From: Sulfurimonas sp.
Lineage (GTDB): Bacteria; Campylobacterota; Campylobacteria; Campylobacterales; Sulfurimonadaceae
Length of the DNA: 37,509 nucleotides
Direction: 5' to 3'
Assembly: GCA_027063505.1 (NCBI GenBank)
Contig: JAMORO010000026.1
Span: 1 to 37,509 of the forward strand
Positions 34,949-37,509 of the stretch are shown here, piece after piece. Position 1 is the first letter of the stretch, and each line of letters begins with the position of its first letter. Under the pieces are notes generated by a model. It was not told where the DNA came from. It saw nothing but the letters and a program-made list of their open reading frames with translations, and searched no databases. A program made the position numbers and the translations under genes.

Positions 34949-35430
34949 TTCGTTTAATTGCGATAGGGTTTAGTATAGTTCTCTCAATCTTACTTCTTTC
35001 GACTATCTCTTGGTTTGAGATGGAAGAGGCAAAAATAGCTGAAATAAACAAGAAAAACCTTATTCATATAGAAAATCTAAAGAAGATACAGAAGATAAAT
35101 ATCTGGTTAGATAAATATGTGAAACCTTCTATTATGCTTCGTCCAGATACTGCTCTAGAAGCAGAAGAAAATTTAGTGAAGTACTTTGATGACAATGCAG
35201 CACTATATAACTTTTTAGTCTCAAAATATATCTATAGTGATGGATTAGGAAAGTATCTTGATGTAACATTTGAAGTAAAAAGAGAGAATAATGAGACTCT
35301 TGGAAAGTTAATGAATTTACATTTTAAAAAAGGTTTTTTACAGTTTAAAGAGTTTAAACTAGATAGAGATAGTATCTCAGGAAATATCCAAATTATTCAA
35401 CCTTTTAGTGAGGATAACAATGAATCTTAA
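34945..35430 (+). CDS. PilO/MshJ-like inner-membrane assembly protein
   Basis: The 161 residues have an N-terminal membrane span (about 4-24), a short coiled coil (EEAKIAEINKKNLIHIENLKKIQKIN core) and a periplasmic alpha/beta part. Size and layout resemble PilN/PilO/MshJ components that link the cytoplasmic platform to the secretin. No strong motif; the call depends on position. ATG overlaps the previous stop (ATGA) with AAGGAG 6 nt upstream, and the 3' end overlaps the next gene by 11 bp. Confidence 0.6.
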   Translation: MIRLIAIGFSIVLSILLLSTISWFEMEEAKIAEINKKNLIHIENLKKIQKINIWLDKYVKPSIMLRPDTALEAEENLVKYFDDNAALYNFLVSKYIYSDGLGKYLDVTFEVKRENNETLGKLMNLHFKKGFLQFKEFKLDRDSISGNIQIIQPFSEDNNES

Positions 35431-35914
35431 TGGTCGTCAATTTCTCCTCTTATTATTACCCTTTATTGTAGGTATTGTAGTTTTTATGTTTGCTGATGAC
35501 CTTGTAAAAAACATAAAGTACCTCTTTCCTGAGTATGTAGAGTACTCAAATCCAAACTTACATGAAAAAGCAAAAATTTATCTAAAGATGGATAAAAGAG
35601 GTGAAAAATACCGTGAAATTTTACACAAAATAGATGTAAGAAAAAAGAATGAAAGTTGGATTGTCGAGAATATACTCTACTCTAAAGAAAAAGTGGCTAA
35701 AATAGTTTTAGAAAAAGAGAAGCGTGCTAAAAGTGATAAAAAGTATCATTGGACTCTTCAAATGGCTTATCCATCGAAAGATATAGCTATTATTAATGGC
35801 AAAATTATAAGAATAAACGAAGTTGTGAGTACAGCACGACTTATAAAAATTGAAAAAGATAGAGTTCTATTATATAAAAAGGGGAAATTAAAGTGGGTTC
35901 ATTTGTTCAACTAG
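35420..35914 (+). CDS. PilP/MshK/GspC-like periplasmic linker protein
   Basis: With the ATG at 35420 (GAGG 6 nt upstream) it has 164 residues. A membrane span (about 7-25) is followed by a charged linker and a C-terminal AIINGKIIRINEVV, IEKDRVLLYKKGKLKWVHL segment, which follows the beta-rich homology-region pattern of PilP, MshK and GspC (NG....G..v..I....V.L...G). It should touch the secretin N-domain. A GTG at 35408 is less likely. It overlaps the secretin gene by 22 bp. Confidence 0.7.
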   Translation: MNLNGRQFLLLLLPFIVGIVVFMFADDLVKNIKYLFPEYVEYSNPNLHEKAKIYLKMDKRGEKYREILHKIDVRKKNESWIVENILYSKEKVAKIVLEKEKRAKSDKKYHWTLQMAYPSKDIAIINGKIIRINEVVSTARLIKIEKDRVLLYKKGKLKWVHLFN

Positions 35915-37422
35915 GGTTACTTTTACTCTTGATTACAGGCTGTACAACTCAGAGCACACCTGAGGTAGAAGAGTCAGATAAAAACAGTACAGAAAAATCA
36001 GAAATAAAATTTTTAACTGCTACTGAAGAGATAAAAAATTTTAAAGAAAATGAACAGCTAAATAGTAGTGTTCCACAGATGATACTCCCTCCAGTATATC
36101 AAGAGATATCAGTTTTTGATGATGGAAAGATTACCTTTTCCGCACAAAACACTAGTTTTAGTAAACTACTCTATTCTCTTTCTCAAACGGCAGGTCTTAA
36201 CTTAATTATTGACAGAGATATCGATACTCATATTCCTATTACTATGTCTGTTAAGGATGCTTCTATAGAGACAGTGTTAGATATTATGATGGAGATATCT
36301 GGAAACTACTATATTCTTAAAGGTAATATTCTTCATATTAAACAGTTTATGAGTAAAAGTTATAACATTGCATATATTCACTCTGCTACATCTTTTGGTT
36401 CAGAATTAGGTGGAGATACACTTAACTCTGCACAAGCTGGTGGCAGTAGTAGTGGAGGTGGCGGAGGTGGCCAAGGTGTGAAGGGAAATTTTCAGTTAAA
36501 GTTTGATAATCCTTCTAAAACGAATGATTTTTATGGCCAACTAGAGAGTAATGTTCAAGCACTTTTAAGTGAAGAGGGTAAGTACACACTAAATAAGTTT
36601 ACAGGAACACTCTCTGTTTATGATAAAAAACATAATATCGATGCAATTACGACCATTATAGACTCTATTAAACGTAAAGCAAATCAGCAAGTTTCCATAG
36701 AAGCACAAATACTTGAAGTAACACTTAACAATGATCACTCTTTAGGAATTGACTGGACAGCAGTAAAACAGAATGTTGCGACTGCAGGGGATACATTATC
36801 GCTTTCTCAAACTTTAGGTTTGGCAGGACCTGTTGCGGGAGTTGTCTCTTATAGTTCAAGTAACTTCTCAGCTGTTATCTCTGCTTTAAACTCAAATGGA
36901 GATGTAGACACAGTCTCAAATCCTAAGATAAAAGTATTAAGTGGTCAGTCAGCACTTATAACATCTGGAAAACTTGTACCATTTTGGGAAAAAGAGGTAC
37001 AGGTTACACAAGGTACAGGTGGTTCAGCAAGTACAAATGAAGTTACATATAATCGAAGGGATGTACTCGATGGAATCACAATGGGGGTTACACCGACAAT
37101 CATGGAAAATGGGAATATTATGCTTAATATCGTCCCTGTAAGTTCGAAAATCGAAAAAGTTATTACCTATGTAGATGGTGGACTTACAGTGGCTTCTGCA
37201 CCTGTTATAAACATTAAAGAAGCGGGAACTGTTATCTATGCTAGAGATAATGACTTAGTTCTTATTGGGGGGCTTATAAGTACTACCACTTCAGAGGTTG
37301 AGGAGAGTATCCCTCTTCTTGGAAGTATCCCTTACCTTGGAATGCTTTTTAGAAATACTGTACATAAAAAAGAGAAACATGAACTTGTAATCCTCTTAAA
37401 GCTTAATGTGGATCAACAATGA
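35893..37422 (+). CDS. mshL: Secretin (MshL/PilQ-like outer-membrane channel, lipoprotein)
   Basis: The 509 residues start at GTG 35893 with a lipoprotein signal (GLLLLLITGC, lipid Cys17). Then come an STN/N0-like domain (about 75-150; LLYSLSQTAGLNLIIDRDI, DASIETVLDIMMEISG), a Gly/Ser-rich linker (about 185-197), an N1-type domain and the secretin core (about 270-509) with VEAQILEV-type VSIEAQILEVTL, VSNPKIKVLSGQSA, GITMGVTPTI, LIGGLI and IPLLGSIPYLGMLFRN, which are diagnostic. GGGG lies about 8 nt before the GTG. MshL is favoured by context and the lipid anchor; type II secretion GspD is possible. Confidence 0.88.
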   Translation: MGSFVQLGLLLLLITGCTTQSTPEVEESDKNSTEKSEIKFLTATEEIKNFKENEQLNSSVPQMILPPVYQEISVFDDGKITFSAQNTSFSKLLYSLSQTAGLNLIIDRDIDTHIPITMSVKDASIETVLDIMMEISGNYYILKGNILHIKQFMSKSYNIAYIHSATSFGSELGGDTLNSAQAGGSSSGGGGGGQGVKGNFQLKFDNPSKTNDFYGQLESNVQALLSEEGKYTLNKFTGTLSVYDKKHNIDAITTIIDSIKRKANQQVSIEAQILEVTLNNDHSLGIDWTAVKQNVATAGDTLSLSQTLGLAGPVAGVVSYSSSNFSAVISALNSNGDVDTVSNPKIKVLSGQSALITSGKLVPFWEKEVQVTQGTGGSASTNEVTYNRRDVLDGITMGVTPTIMENGNIMLNIVPVSSKIEKVITYVDGGLTVASAPVINIKEAGTVIYARDNDLVLIGGLISTTTSEVEESIPLLGSIPYLGMLFRNTVHKKEKHELVILLKLNVDQQ

Positions 37423-37509
37423 GAAAACTACTCTTTCTCTTTTTTTTAATAACATCTACCTTTGCCAGTACTTTAAGTTTTGGAGCAAAAACGAGAGGTG
37501 ATTATACTC
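37419..37509 (+). CDS. Partial gene: secreted protein start, unknown
   Basis: Open to the window edge. The ATG overlaps the secretin stop (ATGA). The first residues MRKLLFLFFLITSTFA form a signal peptide, followed by STLSFGAKTRGDYT. Context suggests another exported component of the pilus or secretion module, but only about 30 residues are visible, so no function is given. Confidence 0.6.
   Translation, partial: MRKLLFLFFLITSTFASTLSFGAKTRGDYT

Noticed and set aside
1..37509. tRNA, rRNA, CRISPR array, phage or insertion sequence
   Set aside because: I saw no array-like spacing, transposase, integrase, terminal inverted repeats or RNA gene; gene order and composition look like ordinary core chromosome.

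Overview
The window looks like chromosome of an AT-rich Campylobacterota (epsilonproteobacterial) species, probably close to Sulfurimonas. The clues are a CheA with a fused receiver domain beside cheV and cheW, a STAS-permease MlaE locus laid out like the Campylobacter iam genes, a short MurD, and promoters that mostly consist of an extended -10 element (TGn-TANNNT) with no clear -35. This assignment rests on gene content and protein style, not on a database search. I see no phage, insertion sequence, CRISPR array, tRNA or rRNA, and no gap without a gene longer than about 180 bases.

Layout. (1) 1-4886, minus strand: rho, murI and murD, tightly packed, then dnaX from its own promoter (its 3' end lies outside the window). 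(2) 4887-8108, minus: an unrecognised polytopic membrane protein paired with a membrane protein that carries a one-sided chemoreceptor signalling hairpin; then a lone 183-residue hypothetical gene divergent from surE. (3) 8197-10224, plus: surE, a TcdA/ThiF-like E1 enzyme and two small unknown proteins. (4) 10308-21105, plus: greA, argC, an LpxH-like phosphoesterase, cheV-cheA-cheW, the Mla lipid transport set (mlaE-mlaF-mlaD plus an auxiliary lipoprotein) and a proline aminopeptidase. (5) 21102-29113: short convergent and divergent units: an unknown protein, a diguanylate cyclase, an ABC-F/unknown/DUF1653/SUI1 operon, a full-length Cache chemoreceptor, a GNAT acetyltransferase and a YchJ-like zinc-motif protein. 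(6) 29168-33502, plus: pta, ackA and a degenerate EAL-HDOD protein. (7) 33542-end, plus: an MSHA-like type IV pilus or secretion module (PilM/MshI-like, PilN/O-like, PilP/MshK-like, MshL secretin) running out of the window.

How the genes work together. Two chemoreceptor-type proteins and the CheV-CheA-CheW core form a chemotaxis theme. Pta-AckA interconverts acetyl-CoA and acetate with ATP gain. Mla, LpxH and the secretin concern the outer membrane, and MurI and MurD serve peptidoglycan synthesis.

The most notable observations are: four genes whose -10-like hexamer lies exactly 6 nt before the ATG with no ribosome binding site (leaderless mRNA candidates); the truncated receptor plus membrane protein pair; a G-free, C-rich leader in front of rho; three convergent gene pairs that each overlap by exactly 4 bp at their stop codons, one of them inside a perfect 11-bp hairpin; and a poly-arginine tail on the PilM-like protein that coincides with the next gene's ribosome binding site.
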